From contig NW_008709848.1 of assembly GCF_000327385.1 (NCBI RefSeq), positions 1,254,514 through 1,318,513 on the forward strand: a DNA stretch of 64,000 bases, given 5' to 3'. Source of the stretch: Lottia gigantea. Taxonomy: Eukaryota; Mollusca; Gastropoda; Lottiidae. A program made the translations under genes and the position numbers. This document shows positions 51,900 to 63,000 of the stretch, one piece after another. The notes under the pieces are model-generated. The model did no database searches, was not told the origin of the DNA, and saw only the letters and a program-made list of their open reading frames with translations. The stretch's first letter is position 1. The number at the start of each line of letters is the position of its first letter.

Positions 51900-52022
51900 T
51901 CCGATTTGGACGTCACGTGATATTGCCGGTCATGTGACTGCAATTGCAAGGCATGTGTGGACGATTGTATTGTGCAGTGGAATTTGGTCTTTAAATTAAA
52001 CCTACGATTCAACTTACAACAG
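51900..52022 (+). promoter_or_regulatory. Candidate AMACR promoter and noncoding first exon
   Basis: GTCACGTGAT (E-box CACGTG at 51914-51919) and GTCATGTGAC (51929-51938) lie 15 bp apart. Such sites bind USF/TFE-type basic helix-loop-helix factors in animals. About 85 bp downstream, ACAACAG|GTACGC is a fair splice donor (exon end 52022), and an acceptor-like CTTCCAG lies at 53385-53391, just before the AMACR start codon. A 5' UTR intron joining the two is plausible but inferred. A further CACGTG near 52645 is an alternative promoter site. Confidence 0.3.
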
Positions 52023-53400
52023 GTACGCCTTGTTATATGTATGCAAATATAATGGAAATCAAATATTGCTGTATAGGAATTTCATTTCTCCATTGACTGA
52101 CAGTTTCAAACTATCATAAACTGAACATTCTTTCATTACCATGTAATTGTAATGTATGTATGTATGATGTACAGTGGTGTAACCTATTTTCGTGGATATA
52201 AGGATTCAACACCGAATTTCGTCAAAGTAAAAAAAATGAAAATTTTTTTTTGTCTTAGATGTTTCCTCAGATATTCTACAAAATAATCAAAATTGGTTTA
52301 TTTCGATTTTCTTTATGAATCCCTCATTTTGACCCATATTTCATGAGCAACCAACACGGCAACGGCAGCAGAATGCGTCACCTATTTTCATGTACAATGT
52401 TTGATCTATAAATAAGTCGAGAAAAACATATTGTATAGATACCGGGTGGTATAATTAACTTCTCTTAGTAGTTATCTTTAATATCAATTCATTATAACTA
52501 GTGACAATTCCTTCAAAGAACCACGATTTTAAAATAAGATACCTAGCGTAATTTATTGCTAAAAGTCACTGAAACAACATAAGAATATGGTCCACTTTGT
52601 GTTCCATAGAAATTTTCTGCTGACACGGAATCCGCTAGTTGATCACGTGGCTTCATTCGTTGGACTACATTCTAGCAGACGACACTTGGAATTCCGATTA
52701 CCGCTTGGGATTATAAGGAAATTCGGCCAATAAAAAATGGTGAAGTTTGGTAATAACTGAAATCCACCATTTTGTATTTGTCAAAGTATACATTAATACA
52801 TTGTACCTTGCTTGAAACTACTGGATTCATTCTACTAGCTGATATTGTACAGAAAACCCATGTTTATCAAAACAAACTAATGCGGAGATCGTGCAAGGTC
52901 GCTCATGTAAATTATTAAACATTTCCGGAAATCCACGAATAATAGGTTTCCACGAAATTAGGTTACTTGACTGTATTACTATTAGCCTGGTCAGTAGGTC
53001 TAGGCCTACGATTGAACTAATTGCTTTGCATCTAAAAGCTCTCTACTCTCTAATAAATGATAGGATGATCATAGGATGATATGCCTTTTTAGTACTAAGC
53101 CCACAAACTGCCTAGCTCTCTACTTTTAAGGCCTACCCAAAGAACATGGCATATGTTGTGGAACTAATTTTTAGTTTAATATATAGATAGAACATTAGGT
53201 AGCCCATAGCTGAACTGAAGCTCCATAGGTGTGAAGGCAAATTTAGATGTTGAGGTTCCCATTAATGCAGTCAAAGCATAAACTTATTACTTACTGGTAC
53301 TCATAACCATGTTGTTATTTGGTGTCATATTCATAAGTCATAGCTTTTTGTGCAATCATTAATTCAAGTCTGGTACTGTATACTTCCAGATCCTAGTAAA
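52023..53400. other. AMACR upstream region
   Basis: There is no coding sequence. The stretch is either a 5' UTR intron or upstream intergenic DNA. It holds a CACGTG E-box near 52645 and several TAGGCCTA-type palindromes near 52,990 and 53,130. The last bases, ATCCTAGTAAA before the ATG, would be 5' UTR. Confidence 0.45.
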
Positions 53401-56275
53401 ATGGCTTTAAAAGGAATAAAAGTGATAGAAATGGCAGGATTGGCACCAGCTCCATTTTGTGGAATGATTTTGTCTGATTTTGGTGCCAGGGTTATAAGAG
53501 TTGATAAGGTAAACAAAGGAAGTTAATGAACTTGAACACCCACACATAAGTCAGGGTCACCAAACTATAAATTGTAGCAGAGTTTATCCTGAATTTTGAG
53601 AGAGCCCTACTGCTAAGCTCCACGTAAATTGCGTAAGACGACTTTTTCCCTTAAAAATATAACTATATTGTTTTGGTGTATGTCAGATTGCACAGAGTAG
53701 GTCTACACATTATATGCTGTAGTAAATTGTATGACATAATTGTGTTAATCACTGCATAATAACTATGAATCCAGGTACAATCTGGTGGGTTTGGAGACTA
53801 TTTAAGTTGAGGGAGATTTTAATTCGAAACTTTGAGTACCTTGACACCCTCCATAATCTGACATACTTATAATGTCCCAGTGAATGTTGTCCTTGATGAA
53901 TCCAGGTACATTCTGGTGGATTTGGAGATTATTTAAGCCGAGGGAAAGAGTCTATAGCCGTGGATTTAAAACAACCTAAAGGAAGAGAAATAGTCCATAA
54001 ATTATGTCTATCAGCTGATGTTGTTTTAGAACCATTTAGAGCAGGTGAGAGATCGATTTTTTTTTAAGTCAAAAAAGCCAATCATTTCATAATCTTTGAC
54101 ATGTCTTCTGGAACTTGTGACCATAAAATGTCTGAAAAATACAACCAAATCGTCAGCTGTGATTCAGATCCATGTGAATTATAGGGTTGATTTTAAATTA
54201 CTGAGAGGTTGTTATGATGCCCAGTAGACTCATGGAGGCGCATTGCTCACTAAGTGTGTGTTGAGATTTTATCCAGGAAAACAATCAAGGTCTATTTCAT
54301 TGTAGGAGTAATGGAGAAGCTAGGGTTAGGACCAGATAAAATAATGAAAGAGAACAAGAGATTGATCTATGCTAGATTGACAGGGTATGGTCAGAATGGT
54401 GCCATGGCACAACGAGCTGGTCATGATATTAATTATTTAGCTACATCAGGTACTAGATTACTAATAGTGTTACCATCCTACCCACATGATCCTAGCAAGG
54501 TTTGAATAGGCTGTAAGAGAAAAAGAAAAAAGGTCCTTATTTTTAAGGATATCGACTCAATTTCCATGACTCATCTTCTACCGAATGATCCTGGGCTGAA
54601 TCAAATTATATTCTGCGGAGAATAACACAAGCTTATCTGTTTACAGCTGTTTTAACTAGAATAATAAGAAAAGAAGACCAATTGATACTTGTTGATGTCG
54701 AATGAAACTCTGACCCACTTAAATTTGATAATTAGACAGCAATTTAGATTATATATATATATATATATATTGGTGCTGATAATAAGTGGAGTTTATTGTA
54801 TTTTTACAGGTATATTATCCTGTTTGGGTAGAAAAGATGAATCCCCACAGGCCCCTATTAATTTATTAGCTGATTTTGCTGGGGGAGGTATGACATGTGC
54901 CATGGGTATAATATTAGCCTTGTTTGAAAGGAGTAAATCTGGACATGGTCAAATAGTGGACTGCAGTATGACGGAAGGGGCAGCATATTTAGGTAAGATA
55001 TTGAACACATTCTTGTCAAAACTTGCTGATTCGTACCATATTCTCTGATAGCTATTTGATCACTAGTTAATATGTAGAATGCAGATGGTATATATTGCTA
55101 TGTTGACAGTCAAACTTATAAATATTGCTTAAGACAGAACATGCAACTCTGACAATGTATACTAGTCATTCTGGATATAATTTTTCCGGCAGAAAGAACA
55201 CCCAATATTTTACAAATGAGATTTGTTTCATATTGATAGAAAATGTGTTAAGGATGTCAGGTTGATGACTGGCACATTATGTTCAGTCTTGCCAAAAGTA
55301 GAATTTGTATGTATAATTGTAGGTAAATGGTTGTGGGCGTCTCGTGAAATGTTTATCTGGGGTAAAGAAAGAGGCGACAATGTATTAGATGGGGGAGCTG
55401 CCTATTATAACACCTATAAAACTAAAGACAATAAATATATGGCAGTAGGAGCTATAGAACCACAATTCTTCCATCAACTAATCCAGGGTAATTTGGTACT
55501 TTTTGTATCTGAGTGGTCCAAAAAAACATGTATTAATACCCCCTACAACATCTTACCCCTATATATAGCCTTAATTGAAAATTAGGATAGATATTGCTAT
55601 TGCCCCTGTCTTTCTATCAACATATCTTGTCAGCACAATAGAAGCTTTATAAGACTTGAGTTATTGACCATTACCTTTTGAAATCAGCTATTTAACTCAA
55701 AAGGGGTTTGCATTCATGAGATCTTAGGCAAGGTCAAAGATTTCTTTACTTTTGCTGTTAGTGTGTGTTGTATTGCTAGTAATTTTTCTTTCAGTTTCTT
55801 TACAGTCTGAATGTGTATTTTGTACAAGACATGGATGGGCTTCATCACAAGTGTTGAATTACTTTATCTTTTAGGTTTAGGTTTAAATACTAATGAAGTG
55901 AATCAATTCGGTGACCAAGTGAAACTAAAAGAACAGTTTACTTCAATATTCGCCTCGAAAACACAAGATGAGTGGACGAAAATATTTGAGAATACTGATG
56001 CTTGCTGTACACCAATTTTAACAAAAGATGAAGCCCCATTACATCCACATAATAAAGAAAACAAGACATTCCTTAGTAATTCTGATAAAAAATGGGAACC
56101 AGGACCGGCACCGAAACTATCTAGAACACCAGGAAACAATAAGTTATTACCAAATGTAATAGGTGGTTTCAACACTGTAGAAATTCTGAAAGAACTGGGA
56201 TATACTTCTCCTGTTATTGAGGGCTTAATTGAGAAACAGACTGTGGAACAATGTCAGGAAAGTTCTAAATTATGA
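53401..56275 (+). CDS. AMACR: Alpha-methylacyl-CoA racemase (six exons, complete)
   Basis: The enzyme interconverts (2R)- and (2S)-methylacyl-CoA thioesters, so that branched-chain fatty acids and sterol side chains can enter peroxisomal beta-oxidation. Coding exons are 53401-53508, 53906-54044, 54306-54449, 54810-54992, 55323-55487 and 55875-56275. All introns are GT-AG (phase 0, then 1,1,1,1), and the spliced frame gives 379 residues against 382 in human. It is a class III CoA-transferase fold. Recognisable stretches are [20 protein letters not shown] at the N-terminus, [22 protein letters not shown] and AVGAIEPQF. Catalytic His122, Asp152 and Glu237 fall at the human numbering. The C-terminus is SSKL, a canonical PTS1 peroxisomal signal, and no mitochondrial presequence is obvious. 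The start has a strong context (A at -3, G at +4). Intron 1 holds a decayed partial copy of exon 2. Identification is firm; exact UTR ends are not known. Confidence 0.96.
53765..53816 (+). pseudogene. Decayed partial copy of AMACR exon 2 in intron 1
   Basis: The first ~45 bases of exon 2 plus its acceptor (ATGAATCCAG|GTACA) occur a second time, 131 bp upstream of the real exon. The copy reads [11 protein letters not shown] and then a TGA where the real exon has the Arg codon CGA. Similarity ends about there, so the rest of the exon and its donor are missing. Of the five differences in the compared codons, three are silent third-position changes, one gives His to Gln, and one makes the stop. 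It could be a failed tandem exon duplication. Splicing into it would truncate the protein. Confidence 0.85.
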
Positions 56276-56537
56276 AAATGATTCCACACATGATTTTGGT
56301 AAACAAGGGCATTCCTGAAAGAGTTTAGCTTCCACAGCAATTGTTGTATTCCTTTTTTGCATTTTAAATATTCGCGGTTATATTTCAATCACAAAATAAC
56401 AATCTGGTTAACATGCAAATCTGACTGTTTTCAGTTTAATTTAAAGGTGACTTTCCTTGCCATCCATGATCTTATGAAATTGTTATGCATCTCTTGTTCT
56501 GGGTCATTTGAAATTCAACCAATCAAATTCTCTTTTC

Positions 56538-57083
56538 AATAAAAGACTACATGACTACATGAAATTTCTGTGATATTCATTATTATACTGTTGACTCGTT
56601 TAACAATATTTTTAAATGGTTAACAAAAATTAATACAACTTTTGATGCTATTAAAAATAGCAGAGAACTTTATTTTAGAAGAATCAAATCAGATCATGGA
56701 TGAGAAGAGAAGTAAACTGCTGAAAAACATGAAACTAAACATCCAGATCAGTATTATCATCAGATAGACTTAATGGTTCAAGGGCATTGATTCTGCTTAT
56801 AATTATATGGGAGTGATTTTTATGTTATTATTCTAGTTTTAACATTTTTGAGGTAAGCCTATTAGGCTGGGGTGAATATTGAATTGTATGGTAGCTTACT
56901 AAGTTAATTGTGTGAAGGTCTAGTCCTTAAAAATAATTTTGCTACAACTTACTACTAAAAGTTCCAAAATGGCATTTATTAAGGAAAGAAACCCGAGTCA
57001 AAAATTATTATAATATTTCAATGAAAGTGGCAAGTGCCTTATTTATATTTTTTCTTGTTATATGATTATTATACCTGAATAAA
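56538..57083 (+). terminator. AMACR polyadenylation signals (two candidates)
   Basis: AATAAA occurs at 56538-56543, about 265 bases after the stop, and again at 57078-57083, about 800 bases after it. The first gives a 3' UTR of ordinary length. The second would add an AT-rich extension. Which is used cannot be told from sequence alone. Confidence 0.5.
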
Positions 57084-57390
57084 AATATACTTTCTTAGAG
57101 TGTTTGTATAGAATTATACGTCTTCTAAAAGATGATGTGATGTTGGTTCAAAGTTCACGTGATATTTAGAGTTGGCTATTATGACTTACCACCTAGGTCA
57201 TACCAAAAGATCACATACCAACCTTTGAAGCATTGCACCCAATTATAAAAATTCAAGGAATCTGGACTCGCTTCCATTCTTTGATAATCACCAAAATACT
57301 ATAGTGCAAATACTCTTAGAATGTCTCAAGTGTAATGAAAAGTAGGTAAACCTTTTACACTTCATTCAATATTGCTATCATTGTTTCCAG

Positions 57391-57430
57391 AAATGAAATG
57401 AATTGAGTTTTATGTCCTACTATTCTGCAC
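57391..57430 (-). repeat. Short interspersed repeat tail, copy 3
   Basis: AAATGAAATGAATTGAGTTT then TATGTCCTACTATTCTG is the inverse of the tail at 41513-41554 (block AGTAGGACRTAAAACTC followed by TTCATTTCATTT). It lies just past the AMACR 3' end and marks an element inserted in minus orientation. Confidence 0.55.
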
Positions 57431-57486
57431 CATGTGGACATCATTGTTTCCAGTCAAAGAAAATATATAAAGCTATTTAAACAAAA

Positions 57487-57492
57487 TTTATT
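57487..57492 (-). terminator. Candidate distal SERINC polyadenylation signal
   Basis: On the minus strand AATAAA occurs here, about 2.56 kb after the SERINC stop codon. If used, it would give a long AT-rich 3' UTR spanning two miniature transposons and would leave only about 400 bp between the two convergent transcripts. A nearer signal is at 59715-59720. Confidence 0.3.
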
Positions 57493-57844
57493 ATTCTTCC
57501 TCCTAATAACAAAAAAAGATGTAGTCAGTCAAGGTACATCCAGACCAATTCAGAACATTAACATAAGCAGTTAGAATTAGAGTTTGATTTGAAAATAATA
57601 GAATTTGAAAGTAGGTCGATTACAACCATTAAAAACAAGAGTACAGTACCAAGTAAAACCAAGTCTAAGACTGAATTCTATCAAAACTGAGAAATGTGGG
57701 CATTATTTTGTACTCTTAAACAGGAGACACTATATTTTTGCAAAGAAAATCCATAAGGGACTACCATTGAAAATAAATATCACTAACAATACTGACTATT
57801 GCACCTATCCTGAGTTAATATAATGTCTACAAGAATATATCATT

Positions 57845-58012
57845 AAAGGGATTGTAAAAAGGTTTTCTAAAATTGTGCTTCAGAGACACTGATAGCATCA
57901 ATTTGCACCTTTGCAATTATCAGTCAGATAATATGCTTTATCACATGACCCTTCGCGAATTGTGACCTACACGATACACATAAAAAATTTAGAAAAACCT
58001 CTTTACAATCCT
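57845..58012. mobile_element. Inverted-repeat miniature element, about 168 bp
   Basis: The left end GGGATTGTAAAAAGGTTTTC and the right end, read on the minus strand as AGGATTGTAAAGAGGTTTTT, match over about 25 bp and continue into CTAAAAT/CTAAAT. Inside, ACTGATA...TTTGCA pairs with TGCAA...TATCAGT, so the middle also folds. TA at both edges would suit a Tc1/mariner-type target, but the family is not clear. There is no coding capacity. It lies in the SERINC 3' flank or long 3' UTR. Confidence 0.65.
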
Positions 58013-59139
58013 AAGTACATCATACCAATCACTAATATTAAGGGCACTGTAACCATTAATCAATAACAAGATGTTTGGCTGTAGTTGTAGTTGTAGTTGA
58101 CCAGAGTTAACACTGGGTTGACTCCAGGAAGCACAGACCATGGTATGGCAAATCAAAAGTCAAACGCGTAAGAAAAATAAAAAAAATAAAAACATAGTTC
58201 AAAAGCAACAAGTTGTTACAGGCCTCTAGATGGGCAGAATGACTGATGATGTTACATTGCATAAAGAAACATTAATAATTCACTTCATTCTCTATCAGCT
58301 AACATTAGTCATTGAATCAGTAATTAAAATCTGCTAAGGCCAGATAAGGTAACAATAATTAATTTAATTCAATATTAACTTTTAGTACTGTAATTGTCTA
58401 AAATTCAAGAAAATCAATGACAGATTTTTAAGTTAAATTATTAATTGTAGGCCTTGAAGTAATATATATATTATATATGTATCAAACATTCAGTAATAAA
58501 AAGAATTCACAGCCATTTAAGAAGAAAAAAACACAATAAGAAGACACATAATTAAAGTGGTATCATTATAAATATCTACTACACTCCTAGCTGAATTTAT
58601 AATCCATAAACTGGTATATTATTTGGCTATATGTAAAAAAAATTTGAAGTTCAAGTAAAGTCATGCATAGATGAAAAACATTGCTGCAGATTTATGAACA
58701 AAAAGAAAATGGCAAAAATATGAGAAGAAAGGCACCAATAGTTAAAATACAGGAAATTAAAAACGTGAAAATTGAGTAAAATTTAATATCTTAACAAATA
58801 ATGACAATACTGTCTTATAACAAATAATTAAACTTTCAACTTGGCCTTCAAGCTACTAATGAGGTGCTTTTTTCAAATTTATCCCATTGAAAAATAGTCC
58901 ATAAATTATCATTTGTCAACATGATTAGATGAAATATGGACTAAATTTATTTCTTAATTGAAAGTAAAGTATTCTTGAACTTCTATCTGACATAACTTGG
59001 AATCAATGGAAATAATTCATGTATTAATTCCTTTTGGAACCTAAACCACTTTTGCATGTAATAAGTACATCACTAATAAACAACATAATCATAACATAAT
59101 CATGTGGTATTTTCAATAAAAAACATGATTCAAAAGAAT
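58013..59139. other. SERINC 3' flank or long 3' UTR
   Basis: This is very AT-rich DNA with an ATATATAT-type run near 58460 and several A-rich blocks. There are no exons. It is transcribed only if the distal polyadenylation signal at 57487-57492 is used. Confidence 0.45.
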
Positions 59140-59350
59140 AGATTTTTTTTATAAAAATTGATAATAGATAACTTATGTAGTTTATATCACAAAGGGACAT
59201 GTTACACACAAATATATTAGTTTAGAATACATATTGTTTCAAAATCACAAAAAAATTGGGTTTTTTAAATTGATAATATAAGTTACAATATTTATATCAC
59301 GTTGGGACAAGTTACACACTAGATGTATTGGTTTACATAAATAATGAGAA
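59140..59350 (+). repeat. Diverged tandem duplication, period about 111 bp
   Basis: AATTGATAATA starts at 59157 and again at 59268. Both copies continue with TTTATATCAC, GGGACAWGTTACACAC and a TATTRGTTTA-type block in the same order. The copies differ at perhaps a fifth to a quarter of positions, so the duplication is old. Confidence 0.7.
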
Positions 59351-59377
59351 TATATAATGATACAAAATGACACATCA

Positions 59378-59619
59378 CTCTACTTCTAGGGTTTTCAACC
59401 TTTTTCTTTCTATTGCACCTTCAAGATCTTTGATCGATACCCCTCCATTCCCCAATAAAACATTACTATTACCCCTTTTCCCCTGACTGAGGAACGACTA
59501 AAATTATATTTGTCAAAATAATTTATGCTAGACGACAAAGTGCCTTATTACCCCTGAGAAATTTCCAAATAACCCCATCTGGGATAATAACCTCCAGGTT
59601 GAAAACCCCTGTTTTACTT
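59378..59619. mobile_element. hAT-type MITE with 8-bp target duplication
   Basis: The element spans 59386-59611 (226 bp). The left end CTAGGGTTTTCAACC and the right end, read on the minus strand as CAGGGGTTTTCAACC, match at 13 of 15 positions and resemble the CAGNGGTTCTCAACC termini of hAT elements. Flanking octamers CTCTACTT (59378-59385) and TTTTACTT (59612-59619) agree at 6 of 8 positions, the duplication length hAT transposases make. The interior is pyrimidine- and C-rich with no coding frame. It sits in the SERINC 3' UTR or flank. Confidence 0.8.
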
Positions 59620-59714
59620 ACAAATGTTTTTCCATTAAGAAACTTTAATTAATATCTTTCAGGTTTTTCATTCCTGACTAATAAATTGGTATTGTTTCAG
59701 CTATCCATGGAACT

Positions 59715-59720
59715 TTTATT
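59715..59720 (-). terminator. Candidate proximal SERINC polyadenylation signal
   Basis: The minus strand has AATAAA about 330 bases after the SERINC stop codon. This is the first canonical signal met after the stop and would give a short 3' UTR. Confidence 0.45.
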
Positions 59721-60050
59721 TCTATCCAAAAACGTCAAAATAGAAAAATACTTTCACATAAGAAAATTTGAGATCAATGGCCACACAGAAAATAATTTGA
59801 AATTTTGAATTTAGAAATCATGGAATGAGGTAAATTCTTTTCAAAATTGACTATTTTTGATTTTAGCTAAAATACAGTGAACTATTTCGATGTCTTTCTC
59901 CTTTAAGCACTATTAGATTTTCAAGTGAAAAAATGGTATAAAAAATGCATCTGTCCTTACTAAAAAACAATGCCTTAAAAAATCTTTAAAAAAGATAAAG
60001 GTATGAATAAATAACAAGAAACAATATAAAAAGTTGTATATTACAGAGAT

Positions 60051-63000
60051 TCAGCAGTCGGAATTAAGAGAATGTGTTGAAGCATCACCAGATACCTGAG
60101 GCTGACTTGTATTTTGAGCAGTTGGGGATTGAGCAAGAGATCTTTTAGGGCTACCAATATCTACTTCATAATCTCCAATTTCCATTTCTTGTTCCTTTGG
60201 TGGGATAGCCAGTTCTCTACCAGGACAACATTGTGGGAAATATAAGGTCCACAAATACACTAGGATACATGTCCAGCTTGATGCCATCTTGACCCATACA
60301 GCTGACCAATTCAGTCCAAACTTATTAATATCACTCTCCTCAGGCCTGACAGTGAATAAAACACAGATGCTTTGATACATTGACAATTTGGTGATGGAAG
60401 TGTGCTTATCATTAATAAAGACTTAGAAACCCTAATGTTTTTATCAATGCAGTTCAATTAACAAATAAGTAAAAACAGTAAAGCAATAACTCTGATATTT
60501 AACAAATATCTTATGATCAGAATTTTATAGGAGCTATTTGTGAGTTCACATTTCAGAATTAAAACTTCTCCACACAAGTTTTCCTATAACATTGTGTCTT
60601 GCTTTGAACATTTTGCTATCTAACAGCAGGGCTAATATACAAATATATTTTTAAGAAAAATCAATCCAGATACTAACCGATACCAATTAGTTAGCTGCAT
60701 CATAATATACAGACCAGCCAGAAAAAATACCAGGTGAAAAAACCAGTAATGATATACTAATCCTTCTACTTCATTATGATTCACCTTTTGACCTCCTAAT
60801 TCTGATGGATTATCTCCTAAAAATGGGACAAAACAAACTAAATAAAAATCTTCCTTAGTATTCATTAATTAAGATGAGCAACCTCACAATAAGAATTCAG
60901 AGACAATTTAACAGGACAGGGATGTCGATTTAGCTATTTGCTGAACACAGAACTTGACACATCCTGCACCAAAAATATTTTTAAGAAATCAGACAGGATC
61001 AAAACAATGAAGATTACAAAAATTCTAAAACTTACTATTCTGAATGACACAGCAACAACATGCCTTCATTTTCTACAATTCAATTTAATAAAAAATATCA
61101 GCAATATGCAGATATGATAATCACTTATAACCAGATGATTCAACTGAGCATTACAGTGCAGGTATTCAAATTTAATATGTACATTATTTCACCTATTCCA
61201 CAACTTTACTTAGACCTACATGTACAATATTTCTTCAAAATAAACTAAAATATTGATCTTATTAATTTAAACTTACCACAGCATGCCTGACACCAAACCT
61301 ATGTTCTTGATGAGATGTCTTTATGCTGTAACAAAAAAATATCATAATAACTTTACTTAATAAAATAATAATCTTACTAAATAAAATAATAACTTTACTA
61401 ACTAATATAATAATTTTACTTAATAAAATGATAACTTTACTAATATAATAATTTTACTTAATAAAATAATCACTTTACTTCATGAAATAATAACTTTTAT
61501 AACTTTACTTCATGAAATAATAACTTGACTTTAAAATAATAACATAACTTAATGAAATAATAACTGAACTCAATAAAATAATAACTGAACTCAATAAAAT
61601 AACAACATAACTCAATAAAATAATAACTTAACTCAATAAAATAATAACTTTACTTCATAAATAATATCTTTACTTCATAAAATAATAACTTTACTTCATA
61701 ATTTAATAACTTTACTTCATGAAATAATAACTTTACTTCATGAAAAAATAATTTTACAAAATAAAAGGAACAAAATAATAACTTTACTTAATCAATTTAC
61801 TGAATTGTTCTCAGTGACACCATGCTCGAAACCCAATGAGACACAATGGAGCTCAAAATTCATTGAAAGAAAACAGTCTGCCAACCTTGAGTACACTGCC
61901 ATTACTAACATAATAAAAAGACCAGCATAGGCAGAAATGAGATCAGCTTCAGGAAATTGGGAATTAGGTCGACAAATATGTAATGTGGTGTTGGTTGGCA
62001 TCTCGGAAAACTTTTGACCCACATTGGATACAAAACCAATTTTTGGCGGTGCTGTATTTTCTCTTGTTTTATCAACCTGTGCTGCCATAATTGCAATGGA
62101 TTCGATTATAGATACTGAAAATAGAACAAAAAAGGGTAGACATATAGTCAAATTTGGTTGAAAGCACAGTAAACTTACATGTAGATTGAATGCAATTGAG
62201 AACTGCAGTTGTAGTGTGTTCTTGTCTGGAGGTCCAGGATTGTGTAGACATTTGGATAATGCAACCCAGCATCCACCTGTCATTAATGCAGGTGAGAACT
62301 GCTGGCAAAAAAACTAGTGTTTGGACATGACAATAAACCTCTTTGCCTATATGATTATAATCCTGATCAAAGTTGTACTCTAGAAGTATTTTAGAAGACT
62401 CTCACTTTCTTCTGGTGGTTCACTAGACACTGCTGACCATGTCAAATAAACAACATATAAACATATCACTGAGGCCTGTAATATACCAGCATTGGCATTG
62501 CCTGAAATGGAAACAACATTATCAAATACATCAAGGATCAGTTCACTAACAACACTAGAAAACTGGAAATGCAAGTGTCTTTAAGATATAAATTGCTTGC
62601 AATCAAATATTCAAGTTGATCAGTGTATATTCAATTGTTTCAGACATTAAAAATTATTACAGGCTTTGCTTCATTGCGCTATCCATGAAAGACAGTAACC
62701 TGTCAGAGCAATTTAACAAATATATTATGAACTAATATGTGTTTGAAGCAGTGAATATTGCAAAAAACACATGAGATGATGGTCTTAAGACAGAAATTTC
62801 TAAGAAAAAAAAATGAGATAACTTACGATTTGCTGTACATGGTAACATTGTCATGAAAGTAATAAATACACACAGACCAGAGTTAACAGCTAGAAAGATC
62901 TTATTGGTAGTACAATCCTCAAAGGCATAGAAGAGAAAGAGACAAACCATACCACCAATAGCTAGCATTATAAACAAGCCAGCACAGAACAATGTACCTT

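Noticed and set aside
62179-62277. Alternative acceptor at 62278 for the fifth visible SERINC exon, giving an [10 protein letters not shown] reading
   Set aside because: That frame meets a stop at the next exon. The acceptor at 62302, after a T-rich tract, keeps every downstream phase in register.
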